This document shows, piece after piece, positions 32,742-44,147 of a stretch of 64,000 nt of DNA. The stretch's first letter is position 1. Every line of letters starts with the position of its first letter. Both the position numbers and the translations under genes were made by a program. Under the pieces are notes generated by a model. That model did no database searches. It was given only the letters and a program-made list of their open reading frames with translations, and had not been told where the DNA came from. The DNA comes from Megamerina dolium (taxonomy: Eukaryota; Arthropoda; Insecta; Diptera; Megamerinidae): positions 28,902,195 to 28,966,194 of the forward strand of contig OY978530.1 of NCBI GenBank assembly GCA_963854835.1, given 5' to 3'.

Positions 32742-33787
32742 TTAATAATTTGTAATGCCACCTTTAGCTTTAATGCAATCAAATATTCTATTTTTCATAG
32801 AACTTATTAAGGTTTTCAGCAGATCTTGATCAAGTGCATCCCATTCTTTGAAAAATGAATTTTGAGCTCACTCACATTCATAAATTGACGATTGTCAGCA
32901 TAAATTCTTCTGACGAGAATGCCCCATATGTTTTCGATGGGGTTGAAATCGGGTGAGCAAGCAGGCCAATCCAAAACATCGACATCGTTCGAGCTTAACC
33001 ACGCTTTTGTGAATCTGCTGGCATGACAGGCTGCATTATCTTGCTGGAAAATATATTTTTTTTCTCCATTTGTACGTAAAAACGCCAGCAAACTACATTG
33101 GAGCAATTCACAATATTTTTCACTGTTCATTTTGGTCGGCACGATCTGCAGCTCCAGACAACGCTCTTCAGTAAACGCACCCCAAATCATTACAGAACCT
33201 CCACCAAAGTTTCTTCGAGAGAAACATTGGGGTTCTTTTCGGAGGTCTCGCCAGTAACTGCAATTTCCGTCAGGTCCATCCAAATTAAATTTTTTTTCAT
33301 CTGAAAAAATTATCTTTTAAGGGAAAGTAAATTAATCAATTAATTCCTAACACAACATTTAACAACTTACATTTGACCAATTTTTATTCATATTCTTTTT
33401 GCAAAATTCGAAACGGTCGTTAATATGGCGTTTCAAAAGACGAGGAATTTTTTTCATTCTTTGTCTTTTTATATGTTTGGAAGAGTTGAGAACATTCCAA
33501 ATGGTCGTTTTGCACACTTTGTTGGAAACGCATTCGGCAAGTTGGGTACAGCTCTTAGTACTGTTACTTGCTTTGTTCAAAACAAGTCGGCGCTCGCGTT
33601 CATTTAACTTATTTTTTGTGCCCGTGCTTTTGTTTTTGCCGTAATTTTCGATATTTTTCAAATAATTATAAATTACCTTCCGACTTCTGTTAATTTCAAG
33701 TGCAATTTCGGCTTTTGATCCACCATTTTCAAATAATGTTAAAATTTTACCTTTCTCAAATTCACTGAGTACTTTTCCCCTTGGCAT
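32742..33787 (-). pseudogene. Tc1-like transposase, probably one 57-bp intron, one frameshift
   Basis: Start chosen at ATG 33787 (MPRGKVLSEFEKGKI). The N-terminal half is a paired-type helix-turn-helix domain (GKILTLFENGGSKAEIALEI) with a basic linker. A GTAAGT donor at 33370 and a TTAAAAG acceptor at 33314 bracket a 57-bp intron; without its removal the frame stops. Exon 2 carries the catalytic DD34E triad: Asp in IIFSDEKKF, Asp in [10 protein letters not shown], and Glu in FNPIENIW 34 residues on, plus [12 protein letters not shown] single-base shift near 32846-32860 changes the last 40 codons, and the other frame runs to TAA at 32742. It may be inactive only through that shift. Confidence 0.88.
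33314..33370 (-). other. Putative intron in the transposase gene
   Basis: Donor GTAAGT and acceptor CCCTTAAAAG, 57 bp, AT-rich, typical of small fly introns. Splicing keeps the reading frame into the catalytic IIFSDE motif. Confidence 0.65.
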
Positions 33788-33868
33788 TTTGTTTTTCACT
33801 AATGCTTTTAATAAAATTAAATGGAATATGTTTTATTAAAACGGTACTTTTAGTCAAACAAAGAGTTA

Positions 33869-34221
<353 letters not shown>

Positions 34222-34314
34222 AATACTGTCCAAATTTAAGACGCACAACAGTAATGGAAGAGAAGCTCGGCCAATGAGCCCTTTGGGGCTTTAAGTGCCA
34301 CATATTTATTTTTT
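34222..34314 (+). mobile_element. 5'-truncated SINE tail inside the TA array
   Basis: Only the last 90 bases of the SINE (from ATACTGTCCAAATTT to the GCCCTTTGGGGCTT hairpin and ATTT tail). TA repeats on both sides hide any target-site duplication. Confidence 0.85.
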
Positions 34315-34341
34315 TTATATATATATATATGTATATATATC

Positions 34342-34432
<91 letters not shown>

Positions 34433-34445
34433 GTATATATATATG

Positions 34446-34520
<75 letters not shown>

Positions 34521-34525
34521 CTATA
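34315..34525. repeat. (TA)n array with regular TG interruptions
   Basis: About 210 bases of TA with frequent TATGTA and one CTATA. It ends with TATA (34522-34525), the left duplication of element E. Confidence 0.97.
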
Positions 34526-34755
34526 AGTAACGTAGAACTAAACATTCCATAAGTTACGTTCCCACCAAAATTGCTGACGATATGTCTACTGCACTGCGCG
34601 TGTAGCTTAACAACAACAATAATAATAGCATAACCGCGACAGCAGTTTTGTTGGAAATGCATTTTATGCACATATTCTTTAAGCTCACATTGTACTCTTT
34701 TAAGCTCAGAATAAATTCAGCACTCAACTAAGAAGGTTGACTTTTATTTCTCACT
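34526..34755 (+). repeat. 5' LTR of element E
   Basis: Begins AGTAACGTAG, ends TTTCTCACT. AATAAA lies near its 3' end. Seemingly identical to 40690-40919. Confidence 0.95.
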
Positions 34756-34766
34756 GGCGCAGTCGG
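34755..34766 (+). other. Primer-binding site, tRNA-Ser type (element E)
   Basis: TGGCGCAGTCGG, the first twelve bases of the site used by 17.6 and 297; the rest diverges. Confidence 0.8.
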
Positions 34767-35007
34767 TTTAAAAAGAATCTGCCATTTAAGTAACTTGTTA
34801 AAATTCGTCAAGAATACCGCGCAAAGGTATTAATAAATAAGTCGAAAATTTTGAAACAAGTTAAAAGTGCCGCGCAAAGGTACTAAACAAAAATTAAATT
34901 AACATTTATTAGTGCCGCGTACTGAAAAACATTAATAAATTAATACCGTGCAAAGGTGTCACAATTACTATTTTTGGTTCCGGGACAAGATACTTCGTTG
35001 AAATTTT

Positions 35008-36147
35008 ATGAGTGCCAAGGATAGCACTGGGATAGAAACTTTACTAGGCGCTCTATCTCTTGGATCAACAGCAACTACCAACACGGCAACAGCCAATAAT
35101 ATGATACTCCAAAATATTAACAGCATCGAACGCTTCGATGGCGATAAGCGCAACTTGGCTTTCTACATCGCGAGTGTGGAGGCAGTCATCCCAGCAATAG
35201 CCACGTTGCCAGCAAACGAGAAGCAACTTTATTTTATGGCAATTCTAAGGACAGTGACGGGGGTAGCAGCGCAAGCAGTACGCCGTGAACAACCAACAGA
35301 CTGGACACAGCTGAAGACATTATTAATAGACGAATTTGGGGAACCAGCGCCGACACCGATGCTGATTTTAAATTTAAACGGCATTAAAGGTAAGAGTGGT
35401 GTAAAAAATTTGTGCGACACACTAAACATCGAAATATGCCGGATCAAAGATAAAATAAAATTAAGCGATGACACTGTTTCGGAGAAGCGGTTGCTTGAAC
35501 AGACTTTAGAAAAAACCAGTTTATATGTGTTAAAAAAGGAGTTGCCGAACCATTTGACGAGTCTCCTAAACGCTAATCTAGTATCTGATTTTCGAAGTGC
35601 ATTACGCGTATTACGCAATAATGGCGCGTATGACGTTGAATTAACCCATTCACAACCGAGCTATGATGTTCAAAAAGAAAGAGACCGTGTTAATAACAAA
35701 GGTAGATATCGAAATATTTTTGTTAAAGACGAATCTAGGGAATTTGCACAACCCAGTATTAATCAATTTAGGGATTTTCGAAATCAATCAAATTTCCAAA
35801 ACCAACCAAATTTACAATATCAGTCTAACAGAGAATTCGCACAACCCAGTAGGAACCAATTTAGAAACTTTTCAAACCAATCAAATTTCCAAAATCAACC
35901 AAATTTTGAATATCAGCCCAATTTTCAAAGGCGCCCAAATTACGTGAATAACAATTTCAATCCGTTCCAAAATTCTAACAACTTCCCAAAAGGAAACCAA
36001 AACTTTAATCAAAATAACAAGAGGCATCGCAGTTATGACTCAAATCAGAGTAGGCTACGTAGATTTGGAGTCCCGCAACCCATGGATATAGATGAAAATT
36101 TTCATTTGGCGGCCTCGGAACAGCAAAATTACCAGCCATTGAACTAA
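35008..36147 (+). CDS. gag: Gag of element E (intact)
   Basis: 379 codons from ATG 35008. The N-terminal half is a capsid-like helical domain (IERFDGDKRNLAFYIASVEA, PTDWTQLKTLLIDEFGEP). From about residue 225 the protein becomes Asn/Gln/Phe-rich and contains a 31-residue tandem duplication (two 93-bp units, 35737-35829 and 35830-35922, each starting REFAQPS). It ends with QPMDIDENFH, the same short PMDID-type motif as in the other gag genes here. No zinc knuckle. Pol follows in the -1 frame and overlaps the end. It differs clearly from the A, B and C gag. Confidence 0.92.
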   Translation: MSAKDSTGIETLLGALSLGSTATTNTATANNMILQNINSIERFDGDKRNLAFYIASVEAVIPAIATLPANEKQLYFMAILRTVTGVAAQAVRREQPTDWTQLKTLLIDEFGEPAPTPMLILNLNGIKGKSGVKNLCDTLNIEICRIKDKIKLSDDTVSEKRLLEQTLEKTSLYVLKKELPNHLTSLLNANLVSDFRSALRVLRNNGAYDVELTHSQPSYDVQKERDRVNNKGRYRNIFVKDESREFAQPSINQFRDFRNQSNFQNQPNLQYQSNREFAQPSRNQFRNFSNQSNFQNQPNFEYQPNFQRRPNYVNNNFNPFQNSNNFPKGNQNFNQNNKRHRSYDSNQSRLRRFGVPQPMDIDENFHLAASEQQNYQPLN

Positions 36148-36149
36148 AT

Positions 36150-39100
36150 ACTGAAGTCGGTCAGTTAAAATTTTTAATCGATTCTGGATCTTCTTTAAGT
36201 TTAATAAATCCTAATATTTTTCCATTTGAGGTAATAAAAACGGATAAAAAACAAATTAACACAATCAATGGCACCGCAGTACTAAATTTAGTGCAGTTTT
36301 TATATATACCGAATCTAATTGAAGGCAATTTAAAATTTTACGTTTTCCCTTTTTCAAAGAAATACGACGCTCTTATAGGAACCGACATTCTCAAAGTTTT
36401 AAAAGCAAAATTAGACTACAGTAATAACACTATAACTCTCAACAATAAAATATATAATATTTCAATCGGTACTCAAGAAAATTATTATAATTATGCCATG
36501 AATCAAGAAGGCTTAGAATTAGGGGAGGAAGAGAGCAAATTTAGAGTCGATCATTTGAATCAGGAGGAGAAAGGAGAATTACAAAAAATCCTAAAAAAAT
36601 ATAATAACCTTTTCTACTCAGAAGGAGATCATTTAACCTTTACGAATGCCATAAAACATAAGATAATTACAAAACATGAGGATCCAATATATTCCAAATC
36701 ATACAGGTATCCTCAGGTACACAGGGAAGAAGTCGATAGGCAAATCCAAGAAATGCTAGAGCAAGGCATAATCTGTCATAGTAACTCCCCATATTCCTCA
36801 CCAATTTGGGTGGTGCCGAAAAAGGCAGATGCCTCTGGTAAAAGGAAATGGAGGATCGTCGTAGATTACAGGAAGTTGAACGAAGTCAGTGTAGATGACA
36901 GATACCCTCTTCCTAATATAGACGAAATTCTCGACAAACTAGGCCGCTGTTTATATTTCACAACGCTAGATTTGACAAAAGGATTCCATCAAATCGAAAT
37001 GGATCCGGAAAGTAGAAGGAAAACGGCTTTTTCAACGCAAAATGGGCATTACGAATTTTTGCGAATGCCGTTTGGGCTCAAAAATGCCCCTGCTACATTC
37101 CAACGATTGATGAACACAATTTTAAAGGATCTAATCGGAAAACATTGTTTAGTCTATTTAGACGATATAATCATCTTTAGTACCTCTTTACAAGAACATA
37201 TCGAATCGCTCGATCGTGTTTTTAGCAAGCTAGAAGAGGCAAATTTAAAACTGCAACTGGATAAAAGTGAGTTCTTAAAAAGAGAAACAGAGTTTCTTGG
37301 ACATGTTATCACTCCAGAAGGGATTAAAGCTAATCCAAATAAAATCAAAGCTATAATTAACTACCCCATACCAAAAACAGAAAAGGAAATTAAACAATTC
37401 CTAGGTTTAGCAGGATTTTACAGAAAGTTTATTAATAATTTTGCCCAAATAACGAAGCCATTAACAAATTGTCTGAAAAAAGGAAACAAAGTAAACCCGT
37501 GTGATAAAAATTACATAGATGCCGTAAACAAAATTAAAATTCTAATAACAAATGATCCAATTTTAACCTATCCAAATTTCGAAAAAGAATTTACCCTTAC
37601 TACAGATGCTTCAAATATAGCTTTAGGAGCCGTGCTTAGTCAACAAGGCCATCCAATTTGCTTTGCGAGTCGTACATTAAACGACCATGAAGTCAACTAT
37701 TCGACCACAGAAAAAGAATTGTTAGCGTTAGTATGGTCAACTAAATACTTTCGACCTTACCTATTTGGCAGGAAATTCGTAATAAAATGCGATCATAGAC
37801 CTCTACAGTGGTTACATAATCTTAAGGAGCCCAATTCTAAATTACAGCGCTGGAAAATAAAACTAAATGAATTTGATTTTGAAATCAAATATGTTCCAGG
37901 AAAAGAAAATTACGTAGCCGACGCATTATCCCGAATTAAAATCGAGGAATGCTATAATGGTGACGATGAATCCGTTAGATCAGATATAGCTACGATTCAC
38001 TCGGCAGGAGAAGATAATAGCCAATATATCGCAATAACGGAGCGACCCCTTAATTTATTTAAAAATCAGATAAAAATAATTAGGGGCAACGAATATAAAA
38101 CCCATTTACATAAAGTTTTTAATAAAAATATAATAACAAAAACGTATAAAGATTTGAACTTTGAACTCATAAAGGATATAATTAAAACCCATCTGATAAA
38201 TGAAGCAATGGCAATATTTATGCCTATAGACGAAGACTTTAACGCTTTTCAAAATGTCTATTGTAATTTAATCAAAACAAGAAATAATAAAGTAGTAAGA
38301 GCGACTAAGATACTAGAAAACATTGAAACATATTCCGATTTAAAAACGAAAATTTTAGAAATACATTTGGAAGGACTACACCAAGGAATAGAAAAGGTGG
38401 TTAACGTATTCAAAAACAAATTTTACTACCCCAATTATGTTAAAGAAGTTACAAAAATTATTAATGAGTGTGAACTATGTAACAGATGTAAAACAGATCA
38501 TATTCCATATAAAATTCCTTTTAAAGTCACGCCTCCAGTATACGAAACCCGCGAAAAATTCGTTATTGATTTTTGGAAATGAGATAAAAAATTTTACTTA
38601 ACCTGTATTGATCTTTATTCAAAATTCGCAACACTAGAAGAAGTTAGCTCGTTAGATTGGCTAGAAACAAAAAGAGCTTTATTGAAAATTTTTAATAGTT
38701 TGGGCCCACCGAAAACACTAAAAATTGATCAAGATCAAGGCATGAATAATGGCAACATAAAAAATTGGTGTGACCAACTTAACATAAATCTCGAAATTAC
38801 AACTGGGAAAACAGGTATAGCGGATATTGAGCGCTTACACAAAACTCTTAATGAAAAATTAAGGATAATTAACACATCAGGGGATAAAGAATTAGATTAT
38901 ATAAAAATAGAGCAAACCCTTTTCACTTATAATCATTCCATTGTTCATTCTACTACTAGAGAAACCCCCTATAATATATTTTTCAATAAAAAAGAGCCTC
39001 AAACAAATCCTCAAGCTATAAAGGAAACACGTATCAATAACATGAATAGGTATAGACACGACGACCTCCCTGACACTAGATTTATTTTTGCGGAAAATTC

Positions 39101-39317
39101 TAGGAAAAGGCTTGAAAAAACAAGTAATCCCTATAAAAGAGCAGAAGTAGTTCAGACAGAACAAGATAATGAACACTTTATTGTTAAGTTTAAAGATAAG
39201 AAAGTTAGAAAATATAAGAGTCAGTTTAAAAGAAAGAAAAAACAGATTAACAGTGTTGATTCTTCCAGACCCGAAGGAGTTGACCAGGACCAAGCCGAAT
39301 CTCCAATGGAAGTATAA
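36150..39317 (+). pseudogene. pol: Pol of element E, one stop in integrase
   Basis: The -1 frame gives a protease with Asp-Ser-Gly (FLIDSGSSLSLI, 36180) rather than Asp-Thr-Gly. RT: WVVPKKADASGKRKWRIVVD, TLDLTKGFHQIEMD, CLVYLDDIIIF. RNase H: LTTDASNIALGAVLSQ to NYVADALSR. The integrase zinc finger is HLEGLHQG...CELCNRCK. A TGA at 38580-38582 cuts the frame just after the first catalytic Asp (FVIDFWK); the same frame then continues with TLKIDQDQG and GIADIERLHKTL, which hold the other Asp and the Glu, to 39317. Unless the stop is read through or is a sequencing error, integrase is truncated. Confidence 0.92.
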
Positions 39318-40716
39318 CATTTGGATAACAATTCTGGTACTCGTCCTAAACTTTCACCCAGTAATTAATCAACTAATTCAAGTAACTGAAATTACCAATA
39401 ATCACGGATACCTCATAATCGAGCAAGGGAAATTTTCAAAACCAATAGCCTTCAAGAATCATATAATCCAAATAAACAAAACAGAACTTGAACTAGCGTT
39501 TACTAATTTAGTTAAAGAGTTAGAAAACAATAAATTTTTAAAAACAGGTTTGGTTCCAAAATATATAAAAATTGCCGAAAAGGAAAAAGAACTTTTTGTA
39601 AAAAGACATAGACGAGGTTTAATCAATGCTCTAGGCACAGGTTTTAAATTTTTGTTTGGAACTCTAGATGAGGAAGACCGTCATACTATAGAAACATCCT
39701 TACAGGACCTAAAGCAGAAAATTGCTAATAACGACATTAATGAAATGAATATAATAAACCATGTTAATAATGAGAACAAATTACTAAACGAGTTAAAAAA
39801 CTCTACAAATGTTTTACAGAATAGTTTTACCCAAATAATTGTTTCCGATATTTTCCTAGATAACGTTAAGGCATACTTACAGCATATTCAAGATATTCAA
39901 CTCGGAATTCAGTTAGCAAAACTAGGCATAATAAACCCAAATCTTATAGACCTCGAAACAATCTCGCACTTAGATACAGAACAATTTGAGCTTATTAAAA
40001 CCTCTGTTTGGATTAATAATAATTTAATTTATTTCATCTTGACAATACCCACCGATTTTGAGTCTTATGACAAGTTAAAAGTTTTGGCAATTCCAGATGA
40101 CATCCATCAAGAATTATATATTAAGGAAATAAATGATTTTGTTAGAATTAACAACACTATATTCGAATTAAAAAATAAAAAAGTCTTCCCGACAAAAGAA
40201 AAATGCTTGAGTAACCTATTAAATAATTATAAAGTTAATTGCTCAACTTTAACAAATAATAAAAGTACCATCAATTTTGTTCCACCGAATACCATTGTAA
40301 CTAAAAATTTAGAAGAAACTCTAATAGAGCAAAATTGTAATCAACTTAAAATCAAAGTAAAAGGAAACAATGTTATAAATTTTAATAAATGTAAAATCAA
40401 AATAAATACCTTTGAAATATCTAGCACGGAAGACTATATCAAACCAATCATTGTACCCTTTGTAAAAGATTTAAAAAACATTGTCAAAATAAATAAAAAT
40501 TTCGTTACCCTGCCCGAACTGAAACAGCATTTTGTCACAATTGAAGAAAACACGAAACATGTTAATTTTGGATTTATAATAATTTTATTGATTGTAATAA
40601 TTTTTATAACGATCGTAATGTTAAAGAAATACTTTGAAAGAAAACAGAAAAATTGTAAAACCGATGAAGAAAATTCTGAAGGCGGGAGGAGTAACGTAGA
40701 ACTAAACATTCCATAA
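39169..40716 (+). CDS. env: Env of element E (intact frame)
   Basis: An open frame of 515 codons overlaps the pol end in another frame and runs three residues past the LTR start before its stop lies at 40714-40716. A hydrophobic signal-like segment (IWITILVLVLNF, about residues 54-65) is preceded by 50 basic residues that are probably not part of the real protein. A furin-type RHRR site (about 39605-39616) is followed by GLINALG, the typical errantivirus fusion-peptide start. The C-terminus carries a membrane anchor (FGFIIILLIVIIFITIVML) and a charged tail. The true start is probably set by splicing, with CTTCCAG at 39262-39268 as candidate acceptor. Confidence 0.9.
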   Translation: MNTLLLSLKIRKLENIRVSLKERKNRLTVLILPDPKELTRTKPNLQWKYNIWITILVLVLNFHPVINQLIQVTEITNNHGYLIIEQGKFSKPIAFKNHIIQINKTELELAFTNLVKELENNKFLKTGLVPKYIKIAEKEKELFVKRHRRGLINALGTGFKFLFGTLDEEDRHTIETSLQDLKQKIANNDINEMNIINHVNNENKLLNELKNSTNVLQNSFTQIIVSDIFLDNVKAYLQHIQDIQLGIQLAKLGIINPNLIDLETISHLDTEQFELIKTSVWINNNLIYFILTIPTDFESYDKLKVLAIPDDIHQELYIKEINDFVRINNTIFELKNKKVFPTKEKCLSNLLNNYKVNCSTLTNNKSTINFVPPNTIVTKNLEETLIEQNCNQLKIKVKGNNVINFNKCKIKINTFEISSTEDYIKPIIVPFVKDLKNIVKINKNFVTLPELKQHFVTIEENTKHVNFGFIIILLIVIIFITIVMLKKYFERKQKNCKTDEENSEGGRSNVELNIP

Positions 40717-40919
40717 GTTACGTTCCCACCAAAATTGCTGACGATATGTCTACTGCACTGCGCGTGTAGCTTAACAACAACAATAATAATAGCATAACCG
40801 CGACAGCAGTTTTGTTGGAAATGCATTTTATGCACATATTCTTTAAGCTCACATTGTACTCTTTTAAGCTCAGAATAAATTCAGCACTCAACTAAGAAGG
40901 TTGACTTTTATTTCTCACT
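40690..40919 (+). repeat. 3' LTR of element E
   Basis: Preceded by the purine tract GGCGGGAGG (40681-40689) and followed by TATA (40920-40923). Confidence 0.95.
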
Positions 40920-40960
<41 letters not shown>

Positions 40961-40971
40961 CTATATATATA
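40920..40971. repeat. (TA)n array, right end of the 23-kb TA/transposon block
   Basis: About 50 bases of TA with one TCTA. Unique-looking sequence resumes at AAGATTGTAATAAAAC. Confidence 0.95.
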
Positions 40972-41010
40972 AGATTGTAATAAAACTCTCTCAATAAGTT
41001 TGAACATTAT

Positions 41011-41510
41011 AGCCTAGACAGACGGCATCCTAATTCTGGATTACCGGCGCACTTAATCCGAATAAAATAACCTGACTAAACGGCTGATTGCTGTTTTATT
41101 AGGTCTGTCCACTTACATTACTATCACTATCAATTTCTGTCATCTATCACTCTCGATATGAGAAAATCTACAAGAAGTACGTGAACTGAAAACGATCAGA
41201 AACTTGTAAATTGACATTCACCGTTCATAATTGACAGCTGGATTTATTTGTTCGCCAACACTTTTCATGTTTAAAACTGTAAGCAATTGTTGAAAGTTTT
41301 TCGTTAGCGAACACACCTAATATTTTGTAAAATGGATGGAAAAAAATTCACAATAGACAATTTTCAGCAGTGTTGCCATCGCAAATTGCCCTAATCCTCT
41401 TTTATTTTGAGAATTAACTCATAGAGTTTATGCGGATTAGCTGCAGGTAATGCCCGAGTTAATTCGTATTAACTCGGTAATCCGGAATTAGGCTGCCGTC
41501 TGTCTAGGCT
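41011..41510. mobile_element. 500-bp MITE-like element with about 36-bp inverted repeats
   Basis: The left end AGCCTAGACAGACGGCA and the right end TGCCGTCTGTCTAGGCT mirror each other, and the symmetry continues through CCTAATTC.GGATTACC. It is flanked by a direct ATTAT (41006-41010 and 41511-41515), a possible 5-bp target-site duplication. It is exactly 500 bp, with no coding sequence. The superfamily is not clear from the ends. Confidence 0.8.
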
Positions 41511-41687
41511 ATTATTCAAAACACATTTTCGACAATACTTCTCGCCCCTGATAAAGGATAATTGAATATGTGCTGACCGGCCTAAAAATTTCTACCAGGC
41601 TATGGCTATAATAGGTACTTTTAGATATGAAGGGCATCGTCTGCCACTAAAATGTATGGAAGTTAACGGCCTTATGTACATATATGT

Positions 41688-41980
41688 ATGGTTAGTGCGT
41701 TGACCTTCTAATCTGTAGGTCGTGGGTTCAATTCCCGGCTGAAGCATAACAAAATTTAATATCGAAAAGATTTTTCTTTCGAACGGTACCCACCTGCCGG
41801 CAAGAATTGGCAATTTTTCCGGTAGTAAAAATTTGTTAAAAATGCTGCTTAAAAGAGCTGTCTGACAAAACTAAGGTAAAGTGATGTCACAAGGGTTCTG
41901 CCGTTCTGAACCGCCTAATATAAGTAGGTCCTTTCTAATGTCCAAATTTAAAACGCACAACAGTATTGGAAGAGAAGTTC
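41688..41980 (+). mobile_element. Diverged SINE copy
   Basis: It lacks the first 20 bases of the tRNA-like head but keeps the B box (GGTTCAATTCCC), body and the start of the tail. It has more differences than other copies and is therefore older. After 41980 a different sequence (CTGGTATCACAATGGGCC.. to ACGTAACCCAACCCAAC at about 42058) resembles the 3' end of an insect LINE, an inference from memory only. Confidence 0.8.
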
Positions 41981-42059
41981 GCTGGTATCACAATGGGCCT
42001 TTCTGGCCTAAATGTGTCCTCTCAGAGCGGACAGCCACATAACGTAACCCAACCCAACG

Positions 42060-42543
42060 GCCTGCCATTTGTCTGGATGAAGGTATCCCGAGAGAATTCA
42101 CGTTCAATGTTGAACATGAATTCTCAAGTACATACATTATCATTTGGGAAATTTTAACCGATTTTTTAAAAATCAGCCAATTAAAAAAACATCTGGCAAC
42201 AGCGGTTTTTCATTTTATTCGATTGGTGTACACAGTTATTCTTTTTGATTACTTGCAATTCGTTGTTTAGAAAATCTCGATCGAGCGACGGAGCAAATTT
42301 GGTTCAAATCTTATTTGCAATTGCTTGTCATTGAGCAAGAATGAACGCAAAAATTAATAGCGATTTAAGGTCAGTAATTTGATTTTTCATTGAAATGGAA
42401 TACATCTTTGAGCTTTGTCAACGCTTTGTACCGGGTCGAAGGACCTTGTCCATATTAAAAGCACATCGAAAATATTAATCAAAATCAGATCAAAAATATT
42501 TCAATCAAGTAGTCAAAACATATTGGCTTAACTTTTTGGGCAT
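42060..42543. other. Noncoding, no repeat partner found
   Basis: The only item noticed is ATGAACGCAAAAATTAATAG at 42341 followed by a donor-like AAG|GTCAGT (42369). It could be a tiny first exon of a host gene but could as well be chance. Confidence 0.3.
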
Positions 42544-43732
42544 AAGTGCAGAATACGGCATATTGCGGCGAATACAGATTATTATTGTCGTTATAACAAA
42601 CTAAAAATTTTTTGGAGGGGACACCCACATAATGTGTGGCTGAAGGTCCAAGTTTAAAATTGAGGTTGAGATTACTCGGTAGATACGCAATTTTTTTCTA
42701 AAATATGGGTATCAAAACACAGGTAATTTTAATACATTTTTACAGGTATATAAGACTTCATATGAATTTTTAACTTTCTAATGTTATGAAGAAAAATATA
42801 AAAGATAAAAAAAACATTTATTTCGAAAAAATCCCCCATTATCAAAAATTATGTATTGTTTTTAAGGATTACCTTTCCAATGTCATATAATATATATTTT
42901 TAAAGTATTTGTACATATTCTGAAGTTCACAGAGGAAGAGTAGTGACACAGTCATAATTATAGCGGTAGACGTAGATAAAGGAATAAAGGAAATATAGGA
43001 TAAAATGGTGTAATTAAATCCTAAAATACTGTTGGAAACACACGATACATCGACATTTTTCTGCCAGTACAAGAGACTGATGTTTTATCATAAGTTTTTA
43101 GAAAAAAGTTGTTAACTAAATACACCTAATTCTGTTTTTACACGGTAATTGGTCCCAGGAAAACCCGTGTAAAAAAAGACATTGATCATATGCAAAATAT
43201 GTGATTGGTTCCTTATCTCTAAAACCTATTGAAATTAGTGAAACTCAAGGATTTTTTAAGAACAACTACTAAGGTTTATTTTATTAAATCACATATATAA
43301 TTTAATGTAACGTTGGAAAATCAAATTTGCTAAAAAAATACCTTTAGCAAACACGTCTGATTGCATGGATAGTTTAGAAAATATTAACACATTCTAGTTT
43401 TCTGTCACAAATAAATTTGATTGTATGCACTAAAAGGGAATTCCCCTAAATTTGTGATATTGTTACGTTTTTATTCTGTGAGCGTTTAATTCTATTTGAA
43501 TTACCTTGTTCGATCACTGGTTTCTGTTAATAATAACTGCAACACTTATTTTATACAACTATATACAGCAACAATTTATTTATTAATCTCTATTTACAAT
43601 CAACTCTGCTTACAATCAACTATTTACAATCACTTAATTGTACTTGCAACTTTTGCCTCTGTATCGATGTTTCCGCAATCACGTTCGGGATCAAATTGAT
43701 TCTCACTTCTCAACACTGGCTTTGTATAAGAA

Positions 43733-44122
43733 ATAAACTACAAATGTTCAAGAGTAAAACGACTTATGATGTCGCACACACGATGATTCAATTCTTACTG
43801 AAAAGAAGCAATTCATTTTATTCGATCAATGCTTACAATGAACGGTACTTGTCTGTACTAATAATGATATTTTCTATGTACATACATGCATTTTAGGTAA
43901 ACGAAATTCAATAGGTATACATAAATATAAATATATACATAATGTTTGGTTATTTCTAAACATACGATGTATTAACGGTGCATGTTAATACATAATGCAA
44001 TTGATGACGTCGTTGACATACGTAGATCAAATAAATGGTATAACGCTATAATGAGGTGATTTTAGTGTTACATAGGCATAGTCGTTACACGAGAATGATG
44101 ACGTCACATCCAATCTCATACA
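43733..44122 (-). repeat. 3' LTR of the BEL element
   Basis: 390 bp, about 95 percent like the other LTR. The purine-rich GGGCAGGA precedes it on the minus strand. Confidence 0.9.
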
Positions 44123-44147
44123 TCCTGCCCGGCTGAAGCGTCGCGGT

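Larger units (their letters stand above)
34526..40919 (+). mobile_element. Errantivirus E (complete, 17.6/297-like, LTRs look identical)
   Basis: A 6394-bp element flanked by TATA (34522-34525 and 40920-40923). The two 230-bp LTRs look identical by eye, so this is the youngest retrovirus here. Gag and env are open. Pol has one TGA. It uses a different primer tRNA (Ser) from A and B, and its RT, env and primer site place it near the 17.6/297/tom group. Confidence 0.95.

Noticed and set aside
38892..39320. Antisense open frame with hydrophobic residues
   Set aside because: Shadow of AT-rich pol/env overlap in element E.
39169..39330. First 50 residues of the env frame of element E as a real N-terminus
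   Set aside because: They overlap the end of pol in another frame, are strongly basic and precede the signal-like segment. A spliced start is more likely.
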